A stretch of 64,000 nucleotides of DNA, from assembly GCF_026213295.1 (NCBI RefSeq), contig NC_079415.1, forward strand, positions 31,591,841 to 31,655,840. Reading direction: 5' to 3'. Positions 14,101-29,966 of the stretch are shown piece by piece (position 1 is the stretch's first letter; the number at the start of each line of letters is the position of its first letter). The DNA comes from Gadus chalcogrammus (Eukaryota; Chordata; Actinopteri; Gadiformes; Gadidae). Below the pieces are notes generated by a model, which did no database searches, was not told the DNA's origin, and saw nothing but the letters and a program-made list of their open reading frames with translations. Made by a program: the position numbers and the translations under genes.

Positions 14101-14383
14101 ATGTGTGTATGAGCCATCGGTGTGTGTCTTCCTACAGAGTGTGGTCTGTTAGTCGATCAAGGCCTCACAACTGCTGCTCCTGCAGTATTCATTAAGGTGT
14201 ATATTGCCATATTTATGTGGCAGGCTGAGTCTGTGTGTGTGGGTGGGTGGGCACTGCCATAGTGTGTTAATGTTTTGGTGAGCACACACAGCCACATGCG
14301 CACATGCACACACACAGTAGTCCCTCAAGGGAATTAGGGCCACCAACATCCATCTAGCACTGGTACTTTTATTTGTTTAACAG

Positions 14384-14385
<2 letters not shown>

Positions 14386-14425
<40 letters not shown>
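14386..14425. repeat. (CA)n microsatellite
   Basis: A CA array of about 20 units. It is followed at 14519-14556 by a C-rich stretch containing a C-run of about 17. Confidence 0.95.
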
Positions 14426-14435
<10 letters not shown>

Positions 14436-14840
14436 ACCCATGCACATTCAAATCGCCCACGTCTTCGGTCCTCGTCTCTGCCTGACCTCGGGCTAACTCT
14501 GTGACAGGGACCACCAACCCCCCCATACCCCCCCCCCCCCCCCCTCCCCCCTCCCCTGGTGGGACCAAACAACAGCATATCTGCACAAATGTGTCCCACA
14601 CACTGGATGTCCGCCCACTCACACACTGGGGGCCCCCCTGCTAAAGTGTAATGTCCCTGGAGGGAGGGATCTCTCTGTTGTGTCACTCTCAGGGTGTCTC
14701 CCCTCTCAGAGGTCTTATGGTTCCCTGTGGTGGGCCTTTGGAGTCCTGAGAGACTGCAATTGTCTTTAACTACAGTATGCCACTCTAATACAATTAAGCT
14801 GACGTGCAAAGTTACAGCAAAGTTACTGCAAAGTTCCCAT

Positions 14841-15100
14841 GTCTGGTACCTATTCCAGCTTTCTAGTACCTGCTCCAGAGTTCTGGTACCTCCTCTAGAG
14901 TTCTGGTACCAGCTCCAGCTTTCTGGTACCTCCTTAAGAGTTCTGGTTCCTGCCCTAGAGTTCTGGTTCCTGCCCTAGAGCTCTGGTACCAGATCTAGAG
15001 TTCTGGTACCTCCTCTAGAGTTCTGGCTCCTGCTCTAGAGTTCTGGCTCCTGCTCTAGAGTTCTGGTACATGCTCTAGACTTCTGGTACCTGCTCCAGAG
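14841..15100. repeat. 20-bp minisatellite, 13 units
   Basis: Thirteen consecutive units of exactly 20 bp with consensus TTCTGGTACCTGCTCTAGAG and substitutions but no insertion or deletion. Several units carry GGTACC and TCTAGA. Twenty is not a multiple of three, so the array is not coding. Confidence 0.97.
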
Positions 15101-16006
15101 CTTGGTCGAAACAATTCAAGATATTAAGAAACGTTAACTATTGGTGATTTGTCTTTAGTTTCCTTGCTTTCTGCAGTCGTCTGGCAATGTACTGGAATAT
15201 TTACGCCTTATTTTTAGAGAAAATAGTGTCGTTGTCGTCGTATGCCGGCGGCCGCAATACTGCAATGCAAGATGATTGGCCAATCACAGTGCCGAGTGTG
15301 TATGGAAAAAATGGGCTTCTCAGATATTTGCCCTCTCAGACTAGGGCCGACACTAGCTTGAGGGCTTCAATAGCTTTAGCAGTGATGTAGCTAGAGCTCT
15401 GACGCTACCTTTTAGATGTGACGCTGTTCCCATAAGGGAGTCAAGTCTGCTTTCGAGACTTGAAACGGGGGATTAACGCCCATGCCCGGATCGGGCCAAA
15501 ACGGCGCACAATAATACTTACCGGCAGCCGCCCGCGGTTCCCTTTCAGCAGGGTTATTACAATATTTATGAGTGGATTCAGCCGCCGTACTTAACTCCCA
15601 GCCCGCCTCCGCCGCTTGCTGTGCCGTGTCCCCCTGGAGGTTGGAGGAACTAGACGAATGACGCAGCTATGGAATTTGATTGGCCAATCACAGTGCCGAG
15701 TGCGTATGAAAGTGCGTATTTGCCCTCTCAGACATTGTAGCCCCATCATGGTCACTCTTGTTCTCTCGATTCCCCATAACTTCTCCTCCACTGTTTTTCC
15801 GACTCCAGTCTCCATTCCTTCAATAACCAGGGCCACCATACCTCCATAGTTCAGCGTGCACTGTTCATATGCATGTATTAACGTATATTAATGTACTGTA
15901 GTTGAATACTGTATTGATTACTGTCGCTATCTGGAGGCACCTTGTACGCCCAAAACCGTTGCTTTATTGTTATACGTTAATCCATAAATGTGTACAGTAT
16001 ACTCAC
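15101..16006. other. Unique sequence with a duplicated segment
   Basis: The segment beginning GATTGGCCAATCACAGTGCC occurs at about 15273 and again at about 15679. Both copies continue to TTTGCCCTCTCAGAC. The rest is unique. Confidence 0.7.
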
Positions 16007-16240
16007 CTACATCGCTCAGCAGGTTGACTTGTAACTGGAGGGTTGCGAGTTCGATCCCCGGCTCCACCTAACTGAGTGTCGAGGTGTCTATGAGCAAGAC
16101 TCCTGACCCTAACTGGTTCCGAATAGCTGGCTGTCGCCTTGCATGTTTGACTCCGCCGTCGGTGTGTGAATACGTGTACAAATGGTTCTTAGTCGCTTTT
16201 GATATAGGCGTCTGCTAAATGTGAGCGTAATGAAGTATTG
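16007..16240 (+). mobile_element. tRNA-derived SINE, L2-like tail
   Basis: The head region includes CGCTCAGCAGGTTGAC (A-box area) and the B box GTTCGATCC at 16049-16057. The body has GTGTCGAGGTGTC and TGACTCCGCCGTCGGTGTG. The tail is GATATAGGCGTCTGCTAAAT, unlike the GCGCTTTGAGTG tail of the copies at 8985, 31498 and 32062. Confidence 0.9.
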
Positions 16241-17341
16241 CTTCTTCCTACTGTATTCTACATCGTTGCTTGCTTCAGCACCTTGGTTGTCAGGGTTGGC
16301 GTGTTGGCATTAAATCATTCATATTTGACCAAAATTAAGCTCTGATGGAGTTACCAGATGTTTGTAGAGCAAATCAACGTTAATCAGAGCGTCTGCATCT
16401 CAGACAAGGAGTGAACAACTTCAACACCAACCCAAACACATTAGTGAACTTATGCTGGGTACACACTTCAGGAGCTATTGTACTTCCGATCTTTTATCCC
16501 TCTGAAACTGGTCAGCAAAGCCCGACTTTTTGTTTGGTTTCCGATTTATTTCGTGCAAGACCCCCCTGTGGTTTTGCTGGCATTAACGTTGGATTTGACT
16601 GCCCCAAAACAGTCAGACAACAATGCTGTGTGTGGATCGTCGAGAGGAGTACGTTGCTGTGTTGGTGAGACCCTGGCTTCCCGCACACTTAACGACCAAC
16701 ACAGTGTAATGTCGTTAGGTGTAAGGTCTCTAACGTCTTTAAACTTTGAAAGAGCATCTGGTGTGTGCCAGGCACTACAGGTGACAAAGTTTATTGTAGC
16801 TATGTGTGCGCTCGGTTTTTCCAGTCGTTGAATACGTTTTGGGCGATTCTCTCGTTAATAAAAGATTAACTGCCAGACTAAACTGCGCTCCAACCTGCTG
16901 TGGTTCGCCCTGAATCCTCTCTGCTCGCATGTCAGGTATACATAAAAAATGACTCTTTAAAGGCGTAGTGTTTCTTGAGCAAAGAAATCGGTACTTATTC
17001 AAACAACCACTTCTTTATTTAGCCTTGCATTGCAAACAACGTCCGTCTTCAAATAACCGCCTACTCCTGCAGTACATTCGGCTGTTTTTCGGTGAGGTGG
17101 AAGCACGGCGGAGCTGTAGGGTTTTGAGGATGGTTCCAGGATTCAATGGCGGAAAGGAGGTTCAGTCACAAGCGGTTTTATGCACTCATTCATTGGGTGA
17201 ATGTTTGTTGTACTATCTTCCGCTGTCTCTTGAATCTTAAATCACCTTTTAAAGTGGGCTGCAATATTGCATTCTCTTTCTGTCTTGGAAAGTGTTTGGT
17301 CATTTATATTTTTTGTGTGTGTGTATGTGTGTTTTTTTTGG
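16241..17341. other. Unique sequence, no gene seen
   Basis: Short overlapping frames on both strands without recognisable domains. Confidence 0.5.
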
Positions 17342-17490
17342 ACACACACACACACACACACACACACAATACACAATATTCTTAAATTAAGGGCGCCAAA
17401 CACTGGTGCTGTTTATAGTGCTTCAAAGCCCCCAACACATACACGCACGCATACAGCCATACACACATACACACACACACACACGCACGC
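17342..17490. repeat. Two short (CA)n arrays
   Basis: CA arrays at 17342-17367 and about 17460-17485, about 90 bp apart. Confidence 0.93.
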
Positions 17491-17860
17491 ACACCTGCTG
17501 ATCAATGGAAGGGTTTACAGGATTAAAATGGGAAAACTTTTTTAATTCAACCGCAATACTGATGTAATAGTGGTGTTGAAACCAGCAGAAACAACACCCC
17601 CGTCCTGCCCATTATCCGCGGCACCCCTCTTGTCTAGCTGTGCAGAACCATAACGAGTCCCGACCCAGCTCAGAGATTGGCGGAGACAAACACAAAAACA
17701 CAAAGAACACAGACATGAAACGAAACATCACAACATCAAGGTTTTATTTTTCCCTTTCTTCTCACCGTGGTCACATTTTTATCTGCAGAATTAAGCGCAG
17801 AGAGCTTATGTAATCTTTTTTTGCGATGCATTTATTGATTTGGAGGGGGTGTTTGGTGGA
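17491..17860. other. Unique sequence, no gene seen
   Basis: No element or exon-like feature. It ends in a G-run at about 17863-17882. Confidence 0.5.
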
Positions 17861-18013
17861 TGGAGGGGGGGGGGGGGGCGGGGGTGGTGGTGTTGTGGAA
17901 GGTTTTATTGGCAAAATATACAAACACAACTTTATAAATAATTCAACCAACAAAATGAGATGGACAGATTTGATTTGTGGATATTTTTATTTGACAGACA
18001 GACAAGCGCGCAC

Positions 18014-18168
<155 letters not shown>

Positions 18169-18171
18169 TGA

Positions 18172-18310
18172 TCGATGCTGGATAGATCTGTCTACAAGCC
18201 TACCTAGCGGACTGTAGCAAATGTTGCTTATCTATTCAGCGTACATCTTGCTGGACCCGCCCACATATAATGTCACTAACACACACATTTTCTAAGGGCT
18301 TGCAAGGGCT
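18172..18310. repeat. MITE-like fragment related to 53.8 kb
   Basis: GATAGATC, CTACCTAGCGG, TTGCTTATCTAT and CCCGCCCACAT occur in the same order as a segment at about 53793-53880. Both seem to be parts of the short TTAA-type repeat whose ends appear at 53.5-53.7 and 55.5-55.7 kb. Confidence 0.5.
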
Positions 18311-18899
18311 AAACACACTCACACCTGACTCCGGAGGCTAATCAGTCTGACTCGGCCCAGATGAGGCTGCTTAAAGGCTGCTCATCCACACGCACACTCA
18401 AACAAACATTATTCTTCAAGTTTTATCAGTTTCTACATGCATTATCTTTTTCATATTAGAATGTGAAAATGTAAAATGTGAATTATAAGAAACATACGTT
18501 TCAATCCAATGTACATTTAAAAAGCTGGTACCATGGTTACGGTGCAGGAGACAACATATATGAACTACAAAACATGTAAGTGCACATTGGAAGCAATCTG
18601 AAATGCATGTTAATGTTGTTAACTTCCAAAAATCTTAATTTGACTATTATCTCGTCATTTTACGCTGTAGTCTTTCCTTGTGTTTTTATTTTTGTTAACA
18701 CTCATACTCATGCTGTTTTCATTGTTGTTTTGCCCATGTTGTTGTGGTTCACTGCTATTTCTGACTCACACCTCACGGGGTCTGCCATGTTCTTAAAACA
18801 AAAAAAGCTCCCTCAAGCACAGGGTGTCATTATCTCTGCGCTATTTATGTGAGAGTTATGCTGTATGGCTCAGGCAGTCATACATGAATACTACCTTTT

Positions 18900-18904
<5 letters not shown>
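18311..18904. other. Unique AT-rich sequence
   Basis: No gene or known repeat seen. Confidence 0.5.

Positions 18905-18987
<83 letters not shown>
18905..18987. repeat. (CA)n microsatellite
   Basis: A perfect CA array of about 41 units. A TG-rich array lies 80 bp downstream at 19068-19118, placing complementary arrays close together. Confidence 0.97.
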
Positions 18988-18992
<5 letters not shown>

Positions 18993-19118
18993 GTTCAAAC
19001 TCAAGGGAGGGGTTCAAAACAGCTCAGTGCCTTGTTGAAAGCATTACCCAGTGTTCACCCTTCAGTCAGTGTGTGTGCGTGTGTGTGTGCGCGTGTGTGT
19101 GTGTGTGCGTGTGTGTGA

Positions 19119-20150
19119 ATTTTCTGTGTTGAATATCTACGAACAGTGCGTTTGAATAACCGCTACTCTATATGCAGATGTGTGAGCAAAGGTTGACATA
19201 CCACACCAGAGTTCTCCAATCGGGGCATATAATAATAATAATATAAAAATATAATAAATAATAACCTAATAAAAAAGAGGGGTCAAAACGTATTATTCAT
19301 TATCGGGATTGAGTCGTGTTTTTAAATTAGCGATATAGGGAGCTTGTTTTGAAAGAGTTGTTAATTTGTGGGGTTGTTGTGGTATTATGGGGTGGTACCG
19401 TAAACTTTAATAGGCTAAGAGATGGCCTTGCTATTCGGGATTAAGGTTAAAGTTTACATTCTCCCTGACTCTTGTTGTGGGTTCAACTTCATCTTCATTA
19501 TTCATAAAAACGTGCGCCGTTGACCGGGGTACCAAAAATAATCTATGAATATGGGATCACATTGATAGGGTACACAAAACCTTAAACTATAAATAATGTA
19601 TGTTCTTTGTTCCTCTTCAAATATACACTCAGACCATTTTTCACTCCTCTTCTTCCATTCGCTCTTTTCTATATATAAACATGTACTTTTGTTCTATTTT
19701 TGTGTGTTCAAAATAACTTCCCGCTTTTTTCGCTCTTTATTACCGCTAGCAAGACAGCTAAACCCTCGGGTTGCGGCGACGGGGGGGGGGGGGGGGGAAC
19801 CACAGTGAGTATTGGTTGTTGTTTTCCTCTCCGCAAAGTGCATCTCACCACAGGGGGTGTGGTAGGGGCGGGCGAGGGTTGGTCCGTGCTGGCTTGTTAG
19901 TGCGAGGTTGTCAGTTGTGTTTTATTTCTTTACTTTGCCTCTCGTCTTCGCTCGGAGATTGAGGGCCAGGGCACCGGGGGGTCGGGGGGGAATGTGATTC
20001 GTGAATATCCCGTCAAGCTGTTGTTGAAACAAATCCGATGTAAAGGTACGACCGCAACCGCAACGTTTCGAGGCAGCGACTCGTCTTCACACCGACTTTG
20101 ACGGCTTTGACTTGCTGCCGTTTTTAGTTGTTGTCGAAAAAAAACCTAAC
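19119..20150. other. Mostly unique; G-run at 19781
   Basis: An AT-rich first half with an ATA/TAA patch near 19230-19275, a G-run of about 17 at 19781-19797 and G-rich sequence to 19990. No supported gene. Confidence 0.5.
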
Positions 20151-20365
20151 CGTGGGCTGCGAGATGGGCACGGCGGTAAGCACCGTTCCCTCGCAGAGAG
20201 TAGGTCCTCCGTTTCAAACCCAGAGGGGGCCTGTCGGCGTGGAGGTTGTATGTTCTCCACCTTGTTCCTGTGGGTTTGCAGCAGCTGCTCCAATTTCCTC
20301 CCACGGTAAAAAGGAGTAAGACATCCACGCTGGGTTAATGCTTCTGCCGGTGCCCTTGACCCAGG
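20151..20365 (+). mobile_element. Remnant of a tRNA-like fish repeat
   Basis: GGGCACGGCGGTAAGCACCG, then TTCAAACCCAGAGG (B-box-like), GGAGGTTGTATGTTCTCC, CTGTGGGTTTGCAGC and TTCCTCCCACGGT follow the order of a common fish repeat (GGCACGGTGG...GGTTCGAACCC...GTTTGCATGTTCTCC...CTTCCTCCCAC). It is heavily diverged. A possible scrap of the same family lies at about 28990-29020 on the minus strand. Confidence 0.6.
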
Positions 20366-20410
20366 CAGTATAGTCCTGGAGTTGGTCCCCTTGTGATGAT
20401 TGTCTAGAGA

Positions 20411-20675
20411 TGCTACTTCTGCTAGTCTAGGGCTGCTAGTCTAGTGATGCTAGAAAGGCTAGTGATGCTAGTAAGGCTAGTGATGCTAGTGCTGCTAGTC
20501 TAGTGCTGCTAGTCTAGTGATAATGGTGACGCTAGTCTAGTGCGGCTAGTGTTGCTAGTGCTGCTAGTGATGCTAATGCTGCTAGTCTAGTGCTGCTAGT
20601 CTAGTGAGGATGGTGATGCTAGTCTAGTGAGGCTAGTGATGCTAGTGCGGCTAATGATGCTAGTGATGCTAGTGA
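20411..20675. repeat. 9-bp-based minisatellite (GATGCTAGT)
   Basis: Irregular tandem array of GATGCTAGT, GCTGCTAGT and CTAGTCTAG blocks. The higher-order period is irregular and there is no open frame. Confidence 0.95.
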
Positions 20676-21287
20676 TTGGTTAAATGCAGAGTCCTTGATT
20701 TTCTTAAGGATAAAAGGTATAAATAATGTATGATATTTATAATATATAGATATATTTATGAAGCACTTTTTATCGCACTTGTTATGGAAGCAAAGCATCA
20801 GTTATCTCTACAGTCTCAATGTCAAAATGAAGATAATAAATCTTAATGATTACTATGACACCTTTTTGCTCCTGTAGCCCTTCTCCAGACACTTGAAGGG
20901 TAATACAATGGCAATAAAACAGAAGCGTTGAGAAAAAAAAAATCAAATATCAATACAACGCGTTCATCATTAAATCAATAATTCAACCGGAGGCCCCATA
21001 ATGAGATCTCTGAAGTCGGGTTGCGTATCAGAGCCGTTAATCACTGGAGATGTATGAAAAAGAGACAAACACGTTAATATTTAACAGGTGTCTCCATACA
21101 AAGGAATGAGTCTGACAATAGACATCAATATTGGATATTGAACAATGGATTGGAAAGTAGCTAAAAAAATAAATGACATTGATGTCAAAGAGTGCAAAAT
21201 AGCGATAGGCATCAGAAATGAAAGGTTAGTCGATTGTAGGTCCTTGCACTTAAAAAAAAGTACGTACCTTTCTCTAGGGTGTCTTAG
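20676..21287. other. Unique AT-rich sequence
   Basis: No gene, array or recognised element. Confidence 0.5.
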
Positions 21288-21460
21288 CTATCTTTGTTGT
21301 ATCTGGGAAATGGGTTAACCTAGTGATTCTTAGTGCTTGGCACTGTACCGACAGCGATATATTCTTGTTTCTCTTTCTTAGGACAATTGTACTTACTGTG
21401 AGGCGCTTTGGATAAAATAATCTGATAAATGCCCTGAATGTAAATGCAAATGAAAGTTAA
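21288..21460 (+). mobile_element. L2-tailed retroelement fragment (plus)
   Basis: GGGTTAACCTAGTGATTCTT, GACAGCGATATATT, TTACTGTGAGGCGCTTTGGA and TAAATGCCCTGAATGTAAAT follow the same order as the reverse complement of 30590-30860. Both are copies of one family ending in an L2-type tail. Confidence 0.8.
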
Positions 21461-22120
21461 ATGTAGATTAAAATAAATGTTTTTTTCTTATTTGTATTTT
21501 TATTAATAGTAGGCAGTCTTCACAGGCTTTGTAGGATTAAGAAAGGTGTCACTCGTTTGACTCATTAAGGGTCTGCTTGGTAACGAGGGGCAGGGCGTAA
21601 AGTAATCTTCACGCTGCGGAACTGGAACCTGAAAGCGTAGACATTTATACATAGAAGCTGCATTCACTGCTTGTAACTGTTGCTGCAAGGGCAAACCAGG
21701 GAGATTCGGTTTCTCTGAATAAATAGAACTTTGTCCTTTTGATTTCTCAACCGGGTTAAATTAGTTTTTTTTATATTGATATGAAATCATGTTCTTAAAA
21801 TTTAAAATATATACGTCTGTTTGATATATATCATTTATTTTACTCCATGTAAGCTAAAAAACACACACACAATAAATAATTATATATATATTTAAAATCG
21901 ATTTTGTTGCACTCATTGTGTTAACCCCGACCCTTGTGGGATAGTGTGGGATAACATGAGTTTAAAATATGAGGTGTGTGTGTGCTTGTGCGTGCGTGCG
22001 TGTGTGGGTGTGTGTGACCAGCTATCTGGGATAGATAGGTCAATATTGGCACCCCAAGGGGATAATTAAGAGAAATCTGAAAATGAAAAGAAGGAAATAT
22101 GTATTCACTCACACACTGAC
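21461..22120. other. AT-rich unique sequence
   Basis: No supported gene. There is a short TG patch at about 21975-22015. Confidence 0.5.
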
Positions 22121-24709
<2,589 letters not shown>

Positions 24710-24862
24710 GAGGAGGGGGGGTTTTGCCATGTCAGATATGCATCTAAATTATCATTAATGAGCGCATAATTAGCATTGTAATGACAGAGCCACTTCCATC
24801 AACGTTGGGGAAAACGCAAGAGGGAACGCACTTGTGTAGCAAAACAAAAACACACCGCGCAT

Positions 24863-24863
<1 letters not shown>

Positions 24864-24919
<56 letters not shown>

Positions 24920-24920
24920 A

Positions 24921-24958
<38 letters not shown>

Positions 24959-24962
24959 ACAT
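24864..24962. repeat. (CA)n microsatellite
   Basis: CA array with one ATACAATC interruption. It lies 160 bp from the preceding GT array, so the two form an inverted pair. Confidence 0.97.
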
Positions 24963-25066
24963 ACTCACATAATGAACACCTGAAGACAGTTTCACAAATT
25001 GTTTGAAAGATGATACTTTACCGATGGTTAATGAAATTCAAAAAATGAACAGATGTTCGCAGTGCC

Positions 25067-25404
<338 letters not shown>

Positions 25405-25690
25405 TCCTTGCATGCGTGTCTGTGACTTTGGGAGAGTGTCAGTTCTCAGGCGCGGGCATGTAGCCAAACAGGTAATCACTGCGTCCCTCAGCGCGCTGCC
25501 CAGCCTCACGGCGACCGCCTGGGGCTCACCACCGTGTTACACACTGCAGAGAAATGATCACCGCGGCAGCCATGATGAAACACGCTGCGGATCAGTTCAT
25601 TGATTACTCTCGAGTGCTTAGAGGTGCCCCGCCCCCCCTCCCGTTGGTGTGATCGATAATAAGCCACAGTCCGAATGTTTCAAACACGCA
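25405..25690. other. Unique GC-richer sequence
   Basis: Contains GCGCGCTGCC and similar CpG sites but no exon or element that I can support. Confidence 0.45.
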
Positions 25691-25712
25691 CACACACACA
25701 CAGTAACAGACA

Positions 25713-25800
<88 letters not shown>
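25691..25800. repeat. (CA)n microsatellite
   Basis: CA array, cleanest at 25717-25799, with a short broken stretch before it. Confidence 0.97.
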
Positions 25801-25802
<2 letters not shown>

Positions 25803-26096
25803 CACATTCTTCCCGACCCAAACCAACAACGAAGAGTCGGTTTCCCCATCGTGTCGTGAAGTGACCAAAACCTCCCCTTCTCGGACTGACTTTATTTTTC
25901 TTTATATTTTTGGCTACCGTTTATCCATTAGTCCTTCAAACTGTAGAAGACTCATTAATCTTACAGTTCAATTCGGACACACGTCATTAAGGACCGGGCG
26001 GAGGTTAGGGGCGTCTTAAATAAACATTGACGTGACGGATAAACGGATCATCAAACATAATAGTTTGTTTCTACCGTGTTGCAGTCCAGCGTTTCA

Positions 26097-26178
26097 ACTA
26101 AATTCAATTCAATTTTATTTGTGTAGCCCTCCCTCACAGTTTAAGTGTCAGAGGGCTTAACAGGCCATATAATTGTTA
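26097..26178 (-). repeat. LINE/SINE-like tail with ATTCAATTCA motif (minus)
   Basis: AATTCAATTCAATTTTATTT then GTGTAGCCCT matches a common fish repeat terminus, read on the minus strand as (TTGAATTG)n. Another copy of this terminus type, on plus, ends at 37625. Confidence 0.6.
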
Positions 26179-26271
26179 TTATTTTATATATTTATGTGTC
26201 ATTGTCTTTTACTCCAGCGGAGCCTCCTAGGAGGGAGTCTTTTGAGGCCTGCTCTCGATCACAAGGTGCTC

Positions 26272-26379
26272 TTAAAGGTCCCATGACATTCCACCAGGTG
26301 TGAGTGTGATTAGCCGTTACAATCCTTTTTGAATATCTGCCCCTTATGACGGCATGGTGGCATGTCATGGGACCTTTAA
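26272..26379. mobile_element. 108-bp MITE with perfect 18-bp TIRs
   Basis: TTAAAGGTCCCATGACAT at 26272-26289 is exactly reverse-complementary to ATGTCATGGGACCTTTAA at 26362-26379. The ends carry TTAA, which fits a piggyBac-type target duplication. The interior holds CCACCAGGTGTGAGTGTGAT, also seen at about 53670 and 55690. Confidence 0.85.
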
Positions 26380-27110
26380 AATAACTTATTCTGCCCGGAC
26401 TTGGCGCTGTCCCTGGTCCTGAAGTAGAAGTGTTTTCATTAGCACCCTCTAGTGGCCAGAGTAGTAGGTACAGTTTTAGCTTTAGCGTTGTCAAATGGCA
26501 GTCATTGTCGTCCCACATTGTTTGTTGCAGAGAACCAATACGGGAAGACATCCTTGTGAACTGTTTGACAAGGGGCACTTTCAAATAATCTGTCCGTCAC
26601 TGACTATCACCTATCACGTACTAGACGCAGTTTCTCACAGGAAGCTGATTGGTCCGAACGGCTTTGGTTCGTAAACAAGCGCATAACAACGTAAAGGGAC
26701 CAGTTTATTAACGATTTGGAGACAAAACTGTACAAGAATTACCCTGGATGGGTTAATTTGTTAATGGTGGACGGGCACACTTATTTATCGCGAATTGTTA
26801 TAGTTCAACACATTTCTTTTGAGAGTTAAAAGCATCAGTAGAAAGGTTTTGAATGAGTAACACACAAAGCCTTTCACCACACTTACTCTCTCTCTCTCCG
26901 TCCCCCTCGTTGATCAAAATTGAAAAGGCTCGACACAATCATAATTTAAAAAGCCGTTGGACAAATTGGGTGACTAAAAACTCTTCCTGTACTTGAGTGT
27001 GTTCCCGCCTGCATCGATGTCAGCCTGACATTAGCTTCAGGACAGCGGAGGTTATAGAACAAAGAGGGCATGCACCACCCGGAACAAGAGAGGGTAACAC
27101 AATAGACGGT
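26380..27110. other. Unique sequence, no gene seen
   Basis: No recognised element or exon-like segment. Confidence 0.5.
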
Positions 27111-27235
27111 GGGTGGGAAGGTGGGTACAAGGGTGGATGGATGAATTGATGGACGGATGGAGGAAATGATGGATGGATGGACTGACAGATGAGTGGATGA
27201 CCGAATGTACAGACGGATAGACGGATGGGCTTGGA
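27111..27235. repeat. Degenerate (GGAT)n tract
   Basis: Imperfect GGATGGAT/GACGGAT tetranucleotide repeats. A similar tract is at 31780-31955. Confidence 0.88.
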
Positions 27236-27247
27236 CGGAAGAAAGCA

Positions 27248-28135
<888 letters not shown>

Positions 28136-28209
28136 CCAAAGGAAATTTTAGTTTTAAGGTGACTCTCTGCTCACTGCTGTGAGCCTTCACACAAATGGGC
28201 AGGCACACA

Positions 28210-28219
28210 AACACACACA

Positions 28220-28291
<72 letters not shown>

Positions 28292-28380
28292 TACAAAAGT
28301 ACACCCATACCCTCATATTAGCTTTCACATGCACGGACAGACATACACAAACACACACTCCCCCACACACTCACACCCTC
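28210..28380. repeat. (CA)n microsatellite
   Basis: A CA array (28218-28289) with a degenerate CA-rich tail. Confidence 0.97.
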
Positions 28381-28569
28381 AAAAAAAGTTATAAGATGCT
28401 GGGCATGACATGACCAGCATGCTGGTGCACACCACACGTGCACACTCGTCATGCAAACCCCTCTTGCACACTCCGGATCCAAGCGAGCCGTGGATTATGT
28501 GATGAATGGAAGTAAACAAGAGAGGCAGAGTGAGGTGACAGCCAAGCAATAGTTTGAGGGGGCGGGTGG

Positions 28570-28720
28570 CAGGTTGTGTGTGTGCGAGGGTACGAGTGTG
28601 TGTGTGTGGGTTGCTGACATGGACAAGCATTAAGTGGGAGCACATTTTGTGCAGCAATATACTCGACAAAAAGATAGTTAAAAGGGAACAAAGTGTGTGT
28701 GTGTGTGTGTCTTTGTACCT

Positions 28721-28765
<45 letters not shown>

Positions 28766-28775
28766 TGTGTGGGGG
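28570..28775. repeat. TG-rich patches and (GT)n array
   Basis: Short TG patches at about 28575-28610 and 28693-28711, and a GT array at 28724-28768 ending in a G-run. With the CA array at 28218 these form complementary arrays about 430 bp apart. Confidence 0.93.
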
Positions 28776-29104
28776 GGTGGGGGTCTGAATATTAGCGATT
28801 CAATGCACTGAGGGAGAATTAATTGGCCCAGCGGATTATGAGAAATTTGAATGTGGACCCACAACAAAGGCTAGTACAAGGTAGTTAAAATGTGACCAAA
28901 CGTTATTAGGGGGGTACAAAATGTGGGACTTAATTTTGAATTCAAGTTTTCGGAGATTATAAAGGCACACATGTTTACTTTGATAGTAAACCTTCAAGTA
29001 AATTGGGGTTCGAACCCAGAACCTTTCTGCTGCACTTGATTACTTCCTTTAACTGCTTTTATTCCATAAAACTGGTGTCTGTCTTGGACATCGGTACCAG
29101 GTCC
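28776..29104. other. Unique; small SINE-like scrap
   Basis: GGGGTTCGAACCCAGAACCT at about 29006-29025 resembles the B-box region of the repeat at 20151 in reverse. Otherwise unremarkable. Confidence 0.45.
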
Positions 29105-29425
<321 letters not shown>

Positions 29426-29730
29426 GAAAACACAGGCTTCTAATCCGTGTGACTGAAAGAGCCTACCTCCACATTAATCGCCACTAACACACCGGCGGAG
29501 CAACCAACTCCAAGGAAACTTTCACACGCTCCCGAACTTCCATCTGGAACGAGTCGCAGGAATGAATGAGAATCAGGAGAAGGCCGTGTTTTAAAGTCTT
29601 ATCGCCTCCAGCCAGGCCCGAGAAGTTTCCATTATCGCCCAAGTGCCACGGCTGCGCACAGTTGTATGGCACAAGGTTAAACTGTTCTCTGAATAAGAAT
29701 ACATTAAGTCTACAACATAATCTCTGGGCG
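29426..29730. other. Unique sequence, no gene seen
   Basis: No exon or element supported. Confidence 0.5.
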
Positions 29731-29842
<112 letters not shown>

Positions 29843-29966
29843 GGAGAGAGATTGACAGGTGGTAGTGAATGGCCACTCTTTAAATAGGCCAAATAAATAG
29901 TATTAAAAAGCGCTGCTTGGGTTTTCAATTCACGGTGAGTATCAAACATAAAATCATCAGCATTAG

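Noticed and set aside
16007..16080. tRNA gene (B box GTTCGATCC)
   Set aside because: Acceptor and anticodon stems do not form and the sequence continues into the SINE body.
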